A DNA stretch of 64,000 nt from Desulforadius tongensis (GTDB lineage Bacteria; Bacillota; Desulfotomaculia; Desulfotomaculales; Desulfohalotomaculaceae): positions 1-64,000 of the forward strand of contig NZ_JAFBCW010000009.1 of the NCBI RefSeq assembly GCF_016907915.1. Direction: 5' to 3'. Below, piece after piece: positions 36,933 through 46,544 of the stretch (position 1 is the first letter of the stretch; every line of letters begins with the position of its first letter). The translations under genes were made by a program, and so were the position numbers. The notes beneath the pieces were generated by a model that worked only from the letters and a program-made list of their open reading frames with translations, ran no database searches and was not told the DNA's origin.

Positions 36933-38123
36933 TTGAGTGTTATCGCCGGTAAAATAGAAAAGTTTTTATCCGGAGCATCATGGATACGCAAAATGTTTGA
37001 AGAAGGTGACCGTCTGCGTAAAATTCACGGGGCGGATAAAGTATATGACTTTACCCTGGGCAACCCGGTAAACGAACCGCCGGAGAAGTTTCACCGAGAA
37101 CTAAAAAAACTGGCTGACAGCCCCATCCCCGGCATGCACAGGTACATGAGCAACGCCGGGTACCCGGAAACCCGCCAGGCAGTGGCCGAAATACTTTCTG
37201 AAAGCAGCGGTCTGAACGTTACCCTAAAACACGTGGTAATGACAGTGGGCGCCGGCGGTGGTTTAAATGTAGTGCTGAAATCCATTTTAAACCCCGGCGA
37301 CGAAGTCATTGTTTTAGCCCCCTACTTCGTAGAGTACAAATTTTATATCGACAATCACAGCGGGGTAGCCAGGGAAGTAAGTACCGATGAAAACTTTCTT
37401 CCCGATATAGAAGCCATTTCCAGTGCCGTGAACCAAAAAACCAGGGCCATCATCATTAATTCACCCAATAACCCCACCGGTGTGGTATACCCGCCGGCCG
37501 TACTCTCTGAACTGGATAAACTGGTTTCTGAAAAATCCCGGCAGTACGGGCGCCCAATATATGTAATTTCCGATGAGCCCTATGCCAAAATTGCTTACGA
37601 CGTTCAGGTACCCTGTGTATTTAAATACATTAACAATGCCGTTATCGTTACCTCCCACAGCAAAGACCTGGCCCTGCCCGGCGAACGAATCGGTTACGTG
37701 GCAGCAAACCCCAACATAGATAATGTGGATCTGTTAATTGAAGCGCTGGTATTCTGCAACCGCACCCTGGGTTTTGTAAATGCCCCGGCCCTGATGCAGC
37801 GTTTAGTTGCCAATTTGCAGAAAGAAAGCGTAAATATCGAAGAATACCGTGCAAAACGCGATTTACTGTACAACAATCTCACCCAGTTGGGATTTGAAAT
37901 GGTTAAACCCCAGGGGGCTTTCTACCTGTTTCCCAAATCACCGCTGGATGATGATGTGGAGTTTGCCCGGCTGGCCTTAAAACACAACATTTTAGTAGTA
38001 CCGGGCGCAGGATTCGGCAAGCGGGGATACTTCCGCCTGGCTTACTGCATCGATAAAAAGGTAATAGAAAACTCTTTACCCGCCTGGAAAGCACTGGCCA
38101 GTGAACTAAAATTAAAGAAATAA
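36933..38123 (+). CDS. PLP-dependent class I/II aminotransferase
   Basis: 396 residues of fold-type I. The PLP-lysine segment is SHSKDLALPGERIGY (about residue 236-250), with NSPNNPTGVVYPP and SDEPYAKIAYD as cofactor-contact motifs. RLAYCID near the end carries the substrate-carboxylate Arg. It opens IAGKIEKFLSGASWIRKMFEEG. The substrate is not decided; aspartate or aromatic amino acids are likely given that aro and trp genes flank it on the other strand. The start is TTG 36933, 9 nt after AGGAG; TTG 36924 is too close. Confidence 0.88.
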   Translation: MSVIAGKIEKFLSGASWIRKMFEEGDRLRKIHGADKVYDFTLGNPVNEPPEKFHRELKKLADSPIPGMHRYMSNAGYPETRQAVAEILSESSGLNVTLKHVVMTVGAGGGLNVVLKSILNPGDEVIVLAPYFVEYKFYIDNHSGVAREVSTDENFLPDIEAISSAVNQKTRAIIINSPNNPTGVVYPPAVLSELDKLVSEKSRQYGRPIYVISDEPYAKIAYDVQVPCVFKYINNAVIVTSHSKDLALPGERIGYVAANPNIDNVDLLIEALVFCNRTLGFVNAPALMQRLVANLQKESVNIEEYRAKRDLLYNNLTQLGFEMVKPQGAFYLFPKSPLDDDVEFARLALKHNILVVPGAGFGKRGYFRLAYCIDKKVIENSLPAWKALASELKLKK

Positions 38124-38172
38124 CCGCCCCCAAAGTACAGCTACCGGCCGGTTATAAAACCTTACTTAATAA

Positions 38173-38213
38173 AGCCCATATTGTGGAGCAGTTTCATTCC
38201 CACAATATGGGCT
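38173..38213. terminator. Perfect 14-bp inverted repeat downstream of aminotransferase
   Basis: AGCCCATATTGTGG / CCACAATATGGGCT with a 13-nt loop. It lies 50 bp after the aminotransferase stop and could terminate it, but no T run follows on the plus strand. The rest of 38124-38457 holds no gene that I can support. Confidence 0.5.
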
Positions 38214-38457
38214 GTTCCAGCTGAAGTACCTTCCCCAGTTCAACAGCCGCTCACTTAAAAGCACCCGCTCCTGCTGGTTTTCACTGCCCGGCGCGCCATT
38301 CGGGCACTGGAAACTACTCCAATCACCGAAGCAATCATCTGCAGCTTTCATCAAAGATACTAGGTATATTTTCTAATATTTAACAAAAAACATAGTATAA
38401 TAATATAGTATAATATTGTAATGTCGTTTAAATCTCAGTAACAAGGAGTGGTAATAA

Positions 38458-39039
38458 ATGCATGACAGGTTAGTTAAAGAAGTAATGGTTCCCATCAACG
38501 AATACTCCACTATTAACATGAACGCCACCATTGGAGAAGCAATTAAAATTTTAAAGAAAACCTTCAAAAAAGAAGCTAACGATATACTTACCGGTCACAG
38601 GTCAATCATTGTGCTGGACAACAAAAAAGATATAGTGGGAATTCTCACCCTTAGATCACTGCTTAAAGCCATAGAAATGGAAGCCAATAAAAATAGTCCT
38701 TTATCAACCATCGCTTCTTGGGCTTTATTTTTCACCAAAAACAAAATTGGACAGCATGTGCATATACAGGTTAAAGACATTATGAGAAGTGTTGATATCG
38801 CTTACGTGTACGAAAACGAAACCATCACTAAAGCAGTGCACATGATTTTAAGCAAGCAGGTTAACTCATTACCGGTACTGGAAAAACCAGAAGCATCGGA
38901 GTTAACCATGGGTGAATACCCCTTAAATTACAATAAAGTGGTGGGCATTATCAGAACAATTGACATATTTAACATCATCGGCGACATACTGGAACTGGAT
39001 AATGACAAAATAATAACCTTTCCTTCCAAATCCGTTTAA
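38458..39039 (+). CDS. CBS-domain protein
   Basis: 193 residues with two CBS motifs: one from VKEVMVPINEYSTI to IVGILTLRSLLKAI, and a second from VKDIMRSVDIAYVY to VVGIIRTIDIFNII. A CBS pair binds adenine nucleotides or related ligands and usually regulates a partner; here there is no attached catalytic domain. AAGGAG precedes ATG 38458. It is an isolated gene between two terminator-like hairpins, so the partner is unknown. Confidence 0.88.
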   Translation: MHDRLVKEVMVPINEYSTINMNATIGEAIKILKKTFKKEANDILTGHRSIIVLDNKKDIVGILTLRSLLKAIEMEANKNSPLSTIASWALFFTKNKIGQHVHIQVKDIMRSVDIAYVYENETITKAVHMILSKQVNSLPVLEKPEASELTMGEYPLNYNKVVGIIRTIDIFNIIGDILELDNDKIITFPSKSV

Positions 39040-39046
39040 CAACCAA

Positions 39047-39072
39047 AGTAGGGCTCAATAATGAACCCTACT
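39047..39072. terminator. Terminator of trp operon / CBS gene
   Basis: Inverted repeat AGTAGGG / CCCTACT (39047-39053 and 39066-39072) between the convergent CBS gene and the last gene of the trp operon, overlapping the latter's stop codon. No long T run. Confidence 0.6.
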
Positions 39073-39882
39073 CCGGTCTAAAGCATGATCAATTGCTCTC
39101 ACCATCTTTAGAAGCACCGCCAACTCCCGCGGCGTAATAGACTGCTGACCATCGGACAGCGCTTTCCCGGGGTTGGGGTGTACTTCAATCATCAGCCCGT
39201 CTGCTCCGGCAGCTGCTGCCGCTTTAGCTGCGGGAGCAACCAGTTCCCTTCGGCCGGTGGCATGGCTGGGATCAACTATCACCGGCAGGTGAGACAAGTT
39301 TTTCACCGCCCCCACCGCTGCCACATCCAGCGTGTTCCTGGTATAGGTTTCAAAGGTACGGATTCCCCGTTCACACAGTATAACCTGCTGGTTTCCTTCT
39401 GCTAAAATATATTCCGCCGCCAGCAGCCATTCTTCAATGGTGGCCGATAAACCGCGCTTCAACATCACCGGTTTATCCATCTGCCCCACTTCCCGCAGCA
39501 GGGTATAATTTTGCATGTTTCTGCTGCCGATCTGAATGATGTCCGCGTAACGATATACCAGTTCACCGTCGCGCACATCCATAAGTTCAGTAACCACGGG
39601 CAGACCGGTACAGCGGCCCGCTTCGTTCAGTATGCGCAGCCCTTCTTCCCCCAACCCCTGAAAGGAATAAGGGGAAGTACGGGGTTTAAAGGCACCACCG
39701 CGCAGTACATGTACACCCATATCTTTTAATACCGGGGCCAGCTCCAGCATCATTTCCCGGTTCTCCACCGCACAGGGGCCGGCAATAATCAAAGTGTTAC
39801 CACCGCCCACGGCAGCGGTTCCTAAATGTATAACGGTATCCTCTTTTTTGTATTCGCGACTTGCCAGCTGAAATGACGGCAA
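39055..39882 (-). CDS. aroF: DAHP synthase, short form without regulatory domain (end of trp operon)
   Basis: 275 residues forming only the catalytic barrel: [56 protein letters not shown] and [11 protein letters not shown]. Compared with the full-length paralogue at 35596 it lacks the N-terminal regulatory domain of about 70 residues. The frame extends to 39972 inside trpA, but that part is unrelated sequence. The real start is TTG 39882, 7 nt after AGGAGGTG. It begins 14 bp after the trpA stop, so it is the eighth gene of the trp operon and presumably gives chorismate supply controlled with tryptophan need rather than by Tyr/Phe feedback. Confidence 0.9.
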   Translation of the reverse strand: MPSFQLASREYKKEDTVIHLGTAAVGGGNTLIIAGPCAVENREMMLELAPVLKDMGVHVLRGGAFKPRTSPYSFQGLGEEGLRILNEAGRCTGLPVVTELMDVRDGELVYRYADIIQIGSRNMQNYTLLREVGQMDKPVMLKRGLSATIEEWLLAAEYILAEGNQQVILCERGIRTFETYTRNTLDVAAVGAVKNLSHLPVIVDPSHATGRRELVAPAAKAAAAAGADGLMIEVHPNPGKALSDGQQSITPRELAVLLKMVRAIDHALDRSRVHY

Positions 39883-39895
39883 AACAAAACACCTC

Positions 39896-40687
39896 CTAAC
39901 CGGACAGGGCAGACTTAAAATCAGCCACCAATCCGGCCACCATACTAACCGCGTTATCAGAATTATTTTCAATTATCTTTACCAGCACACTGCCTGCGAT
40001 AACAGCATCACAATGTCTTGCTATCTGAGCTGCCTGGGCAGGAGCAGACACACCAAAACCAATTCCCACCGGCAGTGAAGTAACTTGGCGTACCCTGCTA
40101 GTTAAATTCGCTATTTGATTATTAGTTTCCTCCCTAACACCGGTAACCCCGGTAACAGAAACACAGTAAATAAACCCTCTGGAAAAGCGGGCAATCTTTT
40201 TCAGCCTGGCTTCCGTAGTGGTTGGTGCCACCAGTTGAATTAAATACAAACCTTTCTCCAGCGCCCGGCTGAACAGAGGAGGGCATTCCTCAACCGGCAG
40301 ATCAGGTACAATCACTCCATCCACCCCCGCCTCAACCGCATGCTGTACAAAATTATCCAAGCCGTACTGCAGGATGGGGTTATAGTAGGACATCAGTACC
40401 AGCGGTACCTGCTCCGTCTTACGAATTATTGTCACTGCCTCTAATATTTTAGCCAGTGTTGTACCCCGCTCCAGCGAGCGCTGAACAGCCTTTTGAATTA
40501 CCGGCCCGTCTGCCAGGGGTTCAGAGTAAGGAACTCCCAGTTCAATGATATCCGCCCCGGCACCGGTCATGGCCCGCACCAGTTCCACCGTAGTGCCAAG
40601 ATCTGGATCCCCCGCAGTAACAAAGGGAATAAAAGCCTTTTGCCCATTTTCTTTTAAATTTGCAAAACAGTTATCTATCCTATTCAT
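39896..40687 (-). CDS. trpA: Tryptophan synthase alpha chain
   Basis: Cleaves indole-3-glycerol phosphate to indole. 263 residues. The catalytic Glu and Asp are in IIELGVPYSEPLADGPVIQ (about 46-64), and the phosphate loop is VGIGFGVSAPAQAAQ. YCVSVTGVTGVREE is the usual beta6 segment. The start overlaps the trpB stop by one base, so it is translationally coupled to trpB, as expected for the alpha2-beta2 complex. Confidence 0.97.
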   Translation of the reverse strand: MNRIDNCFANLKENGQKAFIPFVTAGDPDLGTTVELVRAMTGAGADIIELGVPYSEPLADGPVIQKAVQRSLERGTTLAKILEAVTIIRKTEQVPLVLMSYYNPILQYGLDNFVQHAVEAGVDGVIVPDLPVEECPPLFSRALEKGLYLIQLVAPTTTEARLKKIARFSRGFIYCVSVTGVTGVREETNNQIANLTSRVRQVTSLPVGIGFGVSAPAQAAQIARHCDAVIAGSVLVKIIENNSDNAVSMVAGLVADFKSALSG

Positions 40688-41880
40688 TATACCTTCGCCC
40701 CCACCATTTTGGCCATTGTATTTACATCTTTATCTCCCCGCCCAGACAGGTTAACAATGATAATTGATTCCGGCGGAAGCTGCGGCGCCAGTTTTACCGC
40801 CTCTGCCAGGGCGTGAGCACTTTCCAGCGCCGGAATAATGCCATCGGTGCGGCACAGAAGCTGAAAGGCCTTTACCGCTTCCCCGTCTTCGGCAGAAGTA
40901 TAAACGACCCGGTTAATATCTTTTAGATAGCTGTGTTCAGGTCCCACACCGGGGTAGTCTAACCCGGCAGATATGGAATGTACCGGCAGCACCTGACCGT
41001 GCTCATCCTGCAAAACATAGCTGTAGCTTCCCTGCAGCACGCCGGGTTTTCCCCGGGAAAGGGTGGCACAATGCCGCCCGCTTTCCAGGCCGTGCCCGGC
41101 AGCCTCCACACCAATCAGTTTAACTTCTTTATCCTGCAAAAAAGGATAAAATATACCCATGGCATTGCTGCCCCCGCCAACACAGGCAATTACATAATCC
41201 GGCAGTCTCCCGGTGTGCTCTAAAATTTGCTCCCTGGCTTCAATACCAATCACCGCTTGAAAATCACGCACCATTTCCGGGTAAGGGTGGGGACCGGCCA
41301 CCGAGCCAATGCAGTAATAAGTATTTTCCACATTGGTTACCCAGTCACGAATGGCTTCATTCATGGCATCTTTTAATGTACGGCTGCCGCTTTTTACAGT
41401 AATCACTTCCGCCCCCAGCAGCCTCATCCGAAAAACATTCAGCGCCTGCCGGTGAACATCCTCTTCTCCCATATAAACGCTGCATTGAAATCCAAACAGT
41501 GCCGCCGCGGTGGCAGTGGCCACCCCGTGCTGGCCTGCCCCGGTTTCCGCAATCACTCTTGTTTTGCCCATCCGCCCGGCCAACAGCAGCTGGCCAATGG
41601 TATTATTTATTTTATGGGCCCCGGTGTGATTGAGGTCTTCCCGTTTAAGATAGATTTGCGCTCCACCGCAGTGCCTGGTTAAGCCGCAAGCAAAATACAG
41701 CGGTGATGGGCGGCCCACATATTGATGCAAATAGTACTTAAACCGGTGATTAAACTCCTTATCTTTTTTAGCCAATCGATAACTTTCGCTTAACTCTTCC
41801 AGGGCGGGCATTAATGTTTCCGGCACAAAACGCCCGCCGTAATCTCCAAAATATCCGCGCTCATCGGGTATGGACATCAT
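40687..41880 (-). CDS. trpB: Tryptophan synthase beta chain
   Basis: A PLP enzyme that joins indole and serine. 397 residues. The PLP lysine is in [10 protein letters not shown] (about residue 90), the phosphate-binding loop is [10 protein letters not shown] and the C-terminal motif is NLSGRGDKD. It opens with [17 protein letters not shown], a canonical TrpB1 start. AAGGAG precedes ATG 41880. It is adjacent to trpF and trpA. Confidence 0.97.
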   Translation of the reverse strand: MMSIPDERGYFGDYGGRFVPETLMPALEELSESYRLAKKDKEFNHRFKYYLHQYVGRPSPLYFACGLTRHCGGAQIYLKREDLNHTGAHKINNTIGQLLLAGRMGKTRVIAETGAGQHGVATATAAALFGFQCSVYMGEEDVHRQALNVFRMRLLGAEVITVKSGSRTLKDAMNEAIRDWVTNVENTYYCIGSVAGPHPYPEMVRDFQAVIGIEAREQILEHTGRLPDYVIACVGGGSNAMGIFYPFLQDKEVKLIGVEAAGHGLESGRHCATLSRGKPGVLQGSYSYVLQDEHGQVLPVHSISAGLDYPGVGPEHSYLKDINRVVYTSAEDGEAVKAFQLLCRTDGIIPALESAHALAEAVKLAPQLPPESIIIVNLSGRGDKDVNTMAKMVGAKV

Positions 41881-41909
41881 TTATATTAACTCCTTTCTGC
41901 CGTGTCTTT

Positions 41910-42548
41910 TCATTCCCTGGTGGTGCCGCAGGGCGGCATGTATGCTCTTCTAATAAACAGGGCAATTTTCTGCAAATCTTTCCTGCTGCCGGTTTCTACA
42001 CCGCTGGAAACATCCACAGCGTAGGGACGTACAGCTTTTATGGCCGCGGCCACGTTATCCGGGGTCAAGCCCCCGGCCAGTATAACCGGGCATTTTACCC
42101 GCACTTCTTTTAACCACTGCCAATTAAAGGTATGCCCGGTGCCCCCGGCGGCACCGGGAGTGTAGGCATCCAAAAGCACCGCTCGGGCCGGGTATTCGGC
42201 TGCCTGCCGCAATACTGTAATATCTTTAACCCGGAAAGCTTTTATCACCGGCAGCCCCAACTCACTGGCGTACCGCGGGGGCTCATCCCCGTGCAGCTGT
42301 ACAAAATCCAAATTACAATAGGCAGCAATCCGGCGCACCTCATCAATAGAAGCGTTAACAAATACCCCCACCCTGCTGACAAAGGGAGGTAAATTTAGGC
42401 TAATCTCCCTGGCTTGATCCGGCGATACCTGCCGGAAACTGGGGGCAAACACAAAACCCAAAGCATGGGCACCGTACTTTACCGCCGCCAGAGCAGTGGT
42501 TAAGTCCTGAATACCGCATATCTTTACCCGTACCCTATGCTCATACAC
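41910..42548 (-). CDS. trpF: Phosphoribosylanthranilate isomerase
   Basis: Amadori rearrangement step of tryptophan synthesis. 212 residues: VKICGIQDLTTALAAVKYGA, GFVFAPSFRQVSPDQA, FVQLHGDEPP and LAGGLTPDNVAAAI are all present. The open frame runs up to 42758, but the first 70 residues are trpC sequence read in another frame. The start is GTG 42548, which overlaps the last 8 nt of trpC and has GGGGGTG 6 nt upstream, indicating translational coupling. Confidence 0.93.
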   Translation of the reverse strand: MYEHRVRVKICGIQDLTTALAAVKYGAHALGFVFAPSFRQVSPDQAREISLNLPPFVSRVGVFVNASIDEVRRIAAYCNLDFVQLHGDEPPRYASELGLPVIKAFRVKDITVLRQAAEYPARAVLLDAYTPGAAGGTGHTFNWQWLKEVRVKCPVILAGGLTPDNVAAAIKAVRPYAVDVSSGVETGSRKDLQKIALFIRRAYMPPCGTTRE

Positions 42549-43335
42549 GGTAATCACCCCCGGCCAGCAATTGTGAAAGTTTAGCAGCCGGATCGGGAGC
42601 AGCCACCAGCGTTTCCCCCACCAACACTGAATGAACCCGGTGGTGGGCCAGTTCAGCCATTTGGTCAGCGTTTTTAATGCCGCTTTCACTGACCACTGTA
42701 ATTTCCGGCTCGGTGATTTGACGGCGTAATTTAAAGGTGGTGGCAATGTCCGTTTCAAAGGTGTGCAGGTCGCGGTTATTTATTCCAATAAGTTTAGCAC
42801 CGGCAGCCAGTGCCCGCTGCAGCTCAGTTTCATCATGCACTTCCACCAGTGCTGCCATACCAAGACTTTCTGCTAAAAGACACAGTTCCGGCAGCCTGTC
42901 ATCGTCCAGCACCGCCGCAATCAGCAGCACCGCATCAGCCCCCAGTGCCCTGGCCTGGTATACCTGGTATGGAGCAATGATAAAATCCTTCCTGAGCAGC
43001 GGCAGTTGAGTATTCCTGCGTATATCAGCCAGGTGCTGCCGGTGTCCGCCAAAAAATTTGCTGTCGGTGAGCACAGATATGGCCGCCGCTCCAGCCCCGG
43101 CGTAGCTGCGGGCCAGGGCAAGATGGTCGAAATGGGGACACAGTAAACCTTTGGATGGGGAACGCCGCTTAACCTCTGCTATCACATTTACTCTCCCCGG
43201 TGTTCTCAGCGCCCGGGTAAAGTCCCGGGGAACGGGTGCCAAAAGGGCCAGCTCTTTTATTTTATCTAAGGGCACCTGCTGCATTTCATGTTTAAGCTCC
43301 TGTTCTTTATGCTGCAGTATGCGCTGCAGTATCAA
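42541..43335 (-). CDS. trpC: Indole-3-glycerol phosphate synthase
   Basis: Cyclises carboxyphenylaminodeoxyribulose phosphate. 264 residues with VIAEVKRRSPSKG (about 51-63), LRKDFIIAPYQVYQA, INNRDLHTFETD and VSESGI. It starts with the typical MILQRILQHKEQEL. The start overlaps the trpD stop in an ATGA arrangement and the end overlaps trpF. Confidence 0.97.
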   Translation of the reverse strand: MILQRILQHKEQELKHEMQQVPLDKIKELALLAPVPRDFTRALRTPGRVNVIAEVKRRSPSKGLLCPHFDHLALARSYAGAGAAAISVLTDSKFFGGHRQHLADIRRNTQLPLLRKDFIIAPYQVYQARALGADAVLLIAAVLDDDRLPELCLLAESLGMAALVEVHDETELQRALAAGAKLIGINNRDLHTFETDIATTFKLRRQITEPEITVVSESGIKNADQMAELAHHRVHSVLVGETLVAAPDPAAKLSQLLAGGDYRV

Positions 43336-44369
43336 AAGCTGACCACTCCTCTGCCGGGCAGTGCAGCGGTAAACCTAACCAACTCTTCCAGCTTAGCAGC
43401 AGCAGCCCCGCTGTCAATGGACCACTGGGCCAGTTTAATACCGGCGGCTATATCCGCCGCCTTCCCGGCACATATCAAGCCCAGGGCCGCGTTTAATACC
43501 ACGGCGTCCCGGCGTGGGCCGCCGGCCCCCTTTAATATTTCCCTGGTAATGGCAGCATTTTCTTCCGCAGTGCCCCCTGCCAGTGCTTCCACCGGAGCCG
43601 GTGCAAAACCGTAATCTGTGGGATTTATGGTATAACCGGTTATCCGTCCCTCCCATACCGCACACACAACTGTGGGACCGGCCAGTGATACTTCATCCAG
43701 CCCCCCAGCACCATGCAGTACAAAGACCCGTTTACTGCCCAACCGGGCCAACACCCGGGCCAACTTATCCACCAAACCGGCGTCATATACCCCCAGCACC
43801 TGGGCCTGGGCTCCGGCGGGATTAGTCAACGGCCCCAAAATGTTAAAAACTGTGCGGATACCAATTTCTTTTCGCGGGGCAGCGGCATGCTTCATAGCCC
43901 TGTGCAGCTGCGGTGCAAACAAAAAACATATGCCGCACTCATCCAGGCACCGGCCTGCCTGTTCAGCTGTTAGGTTTATCCTCACCCCCAGCGCTTCCAG
44001 CAGATCGGCACTGCCGCAGCAGCTGCTGACAGAACGGTTGCCGTGCTTGGCTACTTTGGCCCCGGCACCGGCCAGTACAAAGGCCGCAGTGGTGGATATG
44101 TTAAAGGTGCGCGCACCGTCGCCGCCGGTGCCGCAGGTGTCCACCAGCAAAGGATGCTTACTCTTTACCGGGACAGCTTTCTGCCGCATCACCCGGGCAA
44201 ACCCGGTAATTTCATCCACATGTTCGCCTTTTAAGCGCAGCGCGGTGAGCAGGGCAGCTATCTGAGCTGCGCTGGCTCGCCCTTCCATAATTTCAGTCAT
44301 CACATTCACCGCTTCATTTTCGGTAAGATGTTCACCGGCTACCAGTTTTTTAATTGCCTGTGATATCAT
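43332..44369 (-). CDS. trpD: Anthranilate phosphoribosyltransferase
   Basis: 345 residues from ATG 44369, preceded by GGAGAGGAGAG. Motifs are VDTCGTGGDGARTFNIST (PRPP-binding glycine loop), AKHGNRSVSSCCGSADLLEALG and NILGPLTNPAGA. The extension to 44390 is not used. It overlaps trpC by 4 nt and lies 42 bp after trpG. Confidence 0.96.
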   Translation of the reverse strand: MISQAIKKLVAGEHLTENEAVNVMTEIMEGRASAAQIAALLTALRLKGEHVDEITGFARVMRQKAVPVKSKHPLLVDTCGTGGDGARTFNISTTAAFVLAGAGAKVAKHGNRSVSSCCGSADLLEALGVRINLTAEQAGRCLDECGICFLFAPQLHRAMKHAAAPRKEIGIRTVFNILGPLTNPAGAQAQVLGVYDAGLVDKLARVLARLGSKRVFVLHGAGGLDEVSLAGPTVVCAVWEGRITGYTINPTDYGFAPAPVEALAGGTAEENAAITREILKGAGGPRRDAVVLNAALGLICAGKAADIAAGIKLAQWSIDSGAAAAKLEELVRFTAALPGRGVVSF

Positions 44370-44411
44370 ACTCTTCTCTCCTCTCCTCATCTATTCTCAG
44401 CTTCACTAACG

Positions 44412-44981
44412 CTAACTGATCAACTGCAGATAATTTTTTAAAATATGATGCCCATACCCGGTGAGCACTGATTCGGGGTGAAACTGCACACCGTAAACAT
44501 GATAACGGCGGTGAGCCACCCCCATAATTTCCCCCTCTTCTGTCCAGGCAGTAACCTCCAGGCAGTCCGGCAGTTTTTCCGGTGACAAAACCAGGGAGTG
44601 GTAGCGTCCCCCGGTAAAAGGTACCGGCAGGTTTTTAAACAAACCGAAACCCCTGTGCATAATGGGCGAACTTTTGCCGTGCACCGGTTTGCCTGCCCGC
44701 ACCACCCCGGCACCAAAGGCCTGCCCGATTACTTGATGGCCCAGGCACACCCCCAGGATAGGAATCTGCCCGGCTAAATGCTGCACCAGTTCTAAACAAA
44801 TGCCGGCTTCTTCCGGCCTACCCGGTCCGGGAGACAATATAATACCGGCGGGTCTTAACTTTTTTACCCCATTGACAGTAATTTGGTCATTACGATACAC
44901 CTCAACCCTTTGACCCAGTTCTCCCAAATACTGCACCAGGTTGTAAACAAAGGAATCATAATTGTCAATTACCAGCAGCAA
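44412..44981 (-). CDS. trpG: Anthranilate synthase component II (glutamine amidotransferase)
   Basis: Supplies ammonia to TrpE. 189 residues: LVIDNYDSFVYNLVQYL, the oxyanion region SPGPGRPEEAG, the nucleophile Cys in ILGVCLGHQ (about residue 79) and His/Glu in GVQFHPESVLTG. The start codon is TTG 44981, overlapping the trpE end by 17 nt. Because trpG is inside the operon, it differs from Bacillus subtilis, where it lies in the folate operon. Confidence 0.95.
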   Translation of the reverse strand: MLLVIDNYDSFVYNLVQYLGELGQRVEVYRNDQITVNGVKKLRPAGIILSPGPGRPEEAGICLELVQHLAGQIPILGVCLGHQVIGQAFGAGVVRAGKPVHGKSSPIMHRGFGLFKNLPVPFTGGRYHSLVLSPEKLPDCLEVTAWTEEGEIMGVAHRRYHVYGVQFHPESVLTGYGHHILKNYLQLIS

Positions 44982-46458
44982 GGGGAATCATCCCTCCTCT
45001 ACCATCAATTATCCCCAGCGAGCGGGCCATGGCCGCTGCCTTATTCAATGTTTCCCGGTACTCGCTATCCGGGTCGGATTCCGCCACTATACCGGCCCCA
45101 GCCTGGAAATAAGCCCTTCCCCGGTAAAAAACTATCGTGCGAATGGCTATGGCAGTATCCAAAACACCGTTAAATCCAAAATAACCAATGGCCCCGGCAT
45201 AAAGGCCGCGCCTTGTGGGTTCCAGCTGGTCAATAATTTCCATTGCCCTTATCTTCGGCGCCCCGCTAACAGTGCCGGCGGGAAAACAGGATTTTAAAGC
45301 CTCCACCGGAGTGTTTTGTTCATTTAACTTTCCCTTTACATTGGATACCAGGTGCATCACATGGGAATACTTCTCCACCTGCATAAACGCATTCACCTTT
45401 ACACTGCCCGGCTGGCACACCCGCCCCAGGTCATTGCGTCCCAGATCCACCAGCATTACATGCTCGGCTCGTTCCTTTTCATCGCTCAACAAATCCGCGG
45501 CCAGGGCTTTATCTTCCTTTTCATCCATTCCCCTGGGGCGCGTGCCGGCGATGGGCCGGGTCTGCACCACGTTATTTTCCACCCTCACCAGCATTTCCGG
45601 GGAGGCACCGGCAATAGAAATGTCTTCTAAATCCAGGTAATACATATACGGTGAAGGATTCAAACCACGCATACGGCGGTATACATCAAAAGGAGAACCG
45701 GAGTAATGGCAGGCAAAACGCTGGGAAAGTACCACTTGAAAAATGTCACCGGCGGCAATATATTCCTTGGCCCGGCGCACGGCAGCGGTAAATTGCTCCT
45801 TTGTACAGTTAGACGTCAATTGACCTGCCGCCGGCTGCGCCGGTAATTTCAATGAATAACTCTGCCGGAGCAATTTTTCAATCTGCTCCAACACCCTTAC
45901 AGCTCTCCGGTAATCCTCCCGGGCATCAGCACTTACCCTGCTGTTTACCACCGCGGTTAATACATGGCGAAGATGATCAAAAATTATTATCGTTTCACAA
46001 AATACAAGCAGTACATCCGGCAGCTGCAAATCATTTTCTGCCCGCCGGGGCAGGTTCTCCAGCGTGGCTGCCACATCATAGCCCAAATAACCCACCGCAC
46101 CGCCGTAAAACCGCGGCAAACCCGGTAAGCTGGGGCAGCGGTATTGGGCCAACACTTCCTCCAACAAATTCAATGGTTTACCTGTCAGCGTTTTAACTGC
46201 ACCGTCAAAGGTAAACTTTGTGCTTAAACCATTGCTGCGAAATACAGCAAATGGATTCAGCCCGATAAAGGAGTACCTGGCTGTTTGCTCATTTCCTTCT
46301 ACGCTTTCTAACAGGTAAACCGGTTTAAGCACTCTCATCTTTTGGTATACCGTTACCGGTGTTTCGGTATCCGCCAGCAGCTGCCGGCAGACCGGAATTA
46401 GGTTATAATGCCTGCTTAAATTAACAAATTCTCTCTCATCAATCTCATTAATTTGCAG
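44965..46458 (-). CDS. trpE: Anthranilate synthase component I
   Basis: Converts chorismate to anthranilate with TrpG. About 497 residues. The feedback motif LLES (VYLLESVEGNEQTARYSF) for tryptophan is near the N-terminus. The chorismate-binding core follows: NPSPYMYYLDL, ASPEMLVRVENN, GTRPRG, DLGRNDLGRVC, CFPAGTVSGAPKIRAME and ETLNKAAAMA. The start is uncertain: the frame runs to 46542 through the leader terminator, and no ATG, GTG or TTG is well placed. CTG 46458 lies 8 nt after AAGGAGG and fits the family's N-terminus. GTG 46467 abuts the ribosome-binding site. Confidence 0.93.
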   Translation of the reverse strand: MQINEIDEREFVNLSRHYNLIPVCRQLLADTETPVTVYQKMRVLKPVYLLESVEGNEQTARYSFIGLNPFAVFRSNGLSTKFTFDGAVKTLTGKPLNLLEEVLAQYRCPSLPGLPRFYGGAVGYLGYDVAATLENLPRRAENDLQLPDVLLVFCETIIIFDHLRHVLTAVVNSRVSADAREDYRRAVRVLEQIEKLLRQSYSLKLPAQPAAGQLTSNCTKEQFTAAVRRAKEYIAAGDIFQVVLSQRFACHYSGSPFDVYRRMRGLNPSPYMYYLDLEDISIAGASPEMLVRVENNVVQTRPIAGTRPRGMDEKEDKALAADLLSDEKERAEHVMLVDLGRNDLGRVCQPGSVKVNAFMQVEKYSHVMHLVSNVKGKLNEQNTPVEALKSCFPAGTVSGAPKIRAMEIIDQLEPTRRGLYAGAIGYFGFNGVLDTAIAIRTIVFYRGRAYFQAGAGIVAESDPDSEYRETLNKAAAMARSLGIIDGRGGMIPLAAGN

Positions 46459-46494
46459 CTCAATCACCTCCTTGCATGATTTAAAATGAAAAAC

Positions 46495-46524
46495 AAAAAA
46501 ACCAGCACTCAAGTAGAGTACCGG
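46495..46524 (-). terminator. trp leader attenuator (intrinsic terminator)
   Basis: Minus-strand stem CCGGTACTC / GAGTGCTGG (46524-46516 and 46510-46502), with two G-T pairs and a 5-nt loop, followed by seven T. It lies between the trp promoter and trpE. Its 5' side and loop overlap CTCTACTT (46518-46511), which can instead pair with the upstream GGTAGAG as an antiterminator. Confidence 0.9.
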
Positions 46525-46544
46525 TCTTCCGCCAAAAGACACAC

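Noticed and set aside
39883-39972. N-terminal extension of the short DAHP synthase into trpA, which could suggest a gene fusion or membrane segment
   Set aside because: The extension is antisense-free trpA coding sequence in a different frame; TTG 39882 follows a strong AGGAGGTG.
42549-42758. N-terminal extension of trpF by 70 residues
   Set aside because: It is the trpC 3' end read in another frame, Trp-rich and unlike TrpF. GTG 42548 has a proper ribosome-binding site.
44965-46542. trpE start at 46542
   Set aside because: This frame runs through the leader terminator; the first 28 residues would be translated from attenuator sequence and do not match TrpE.
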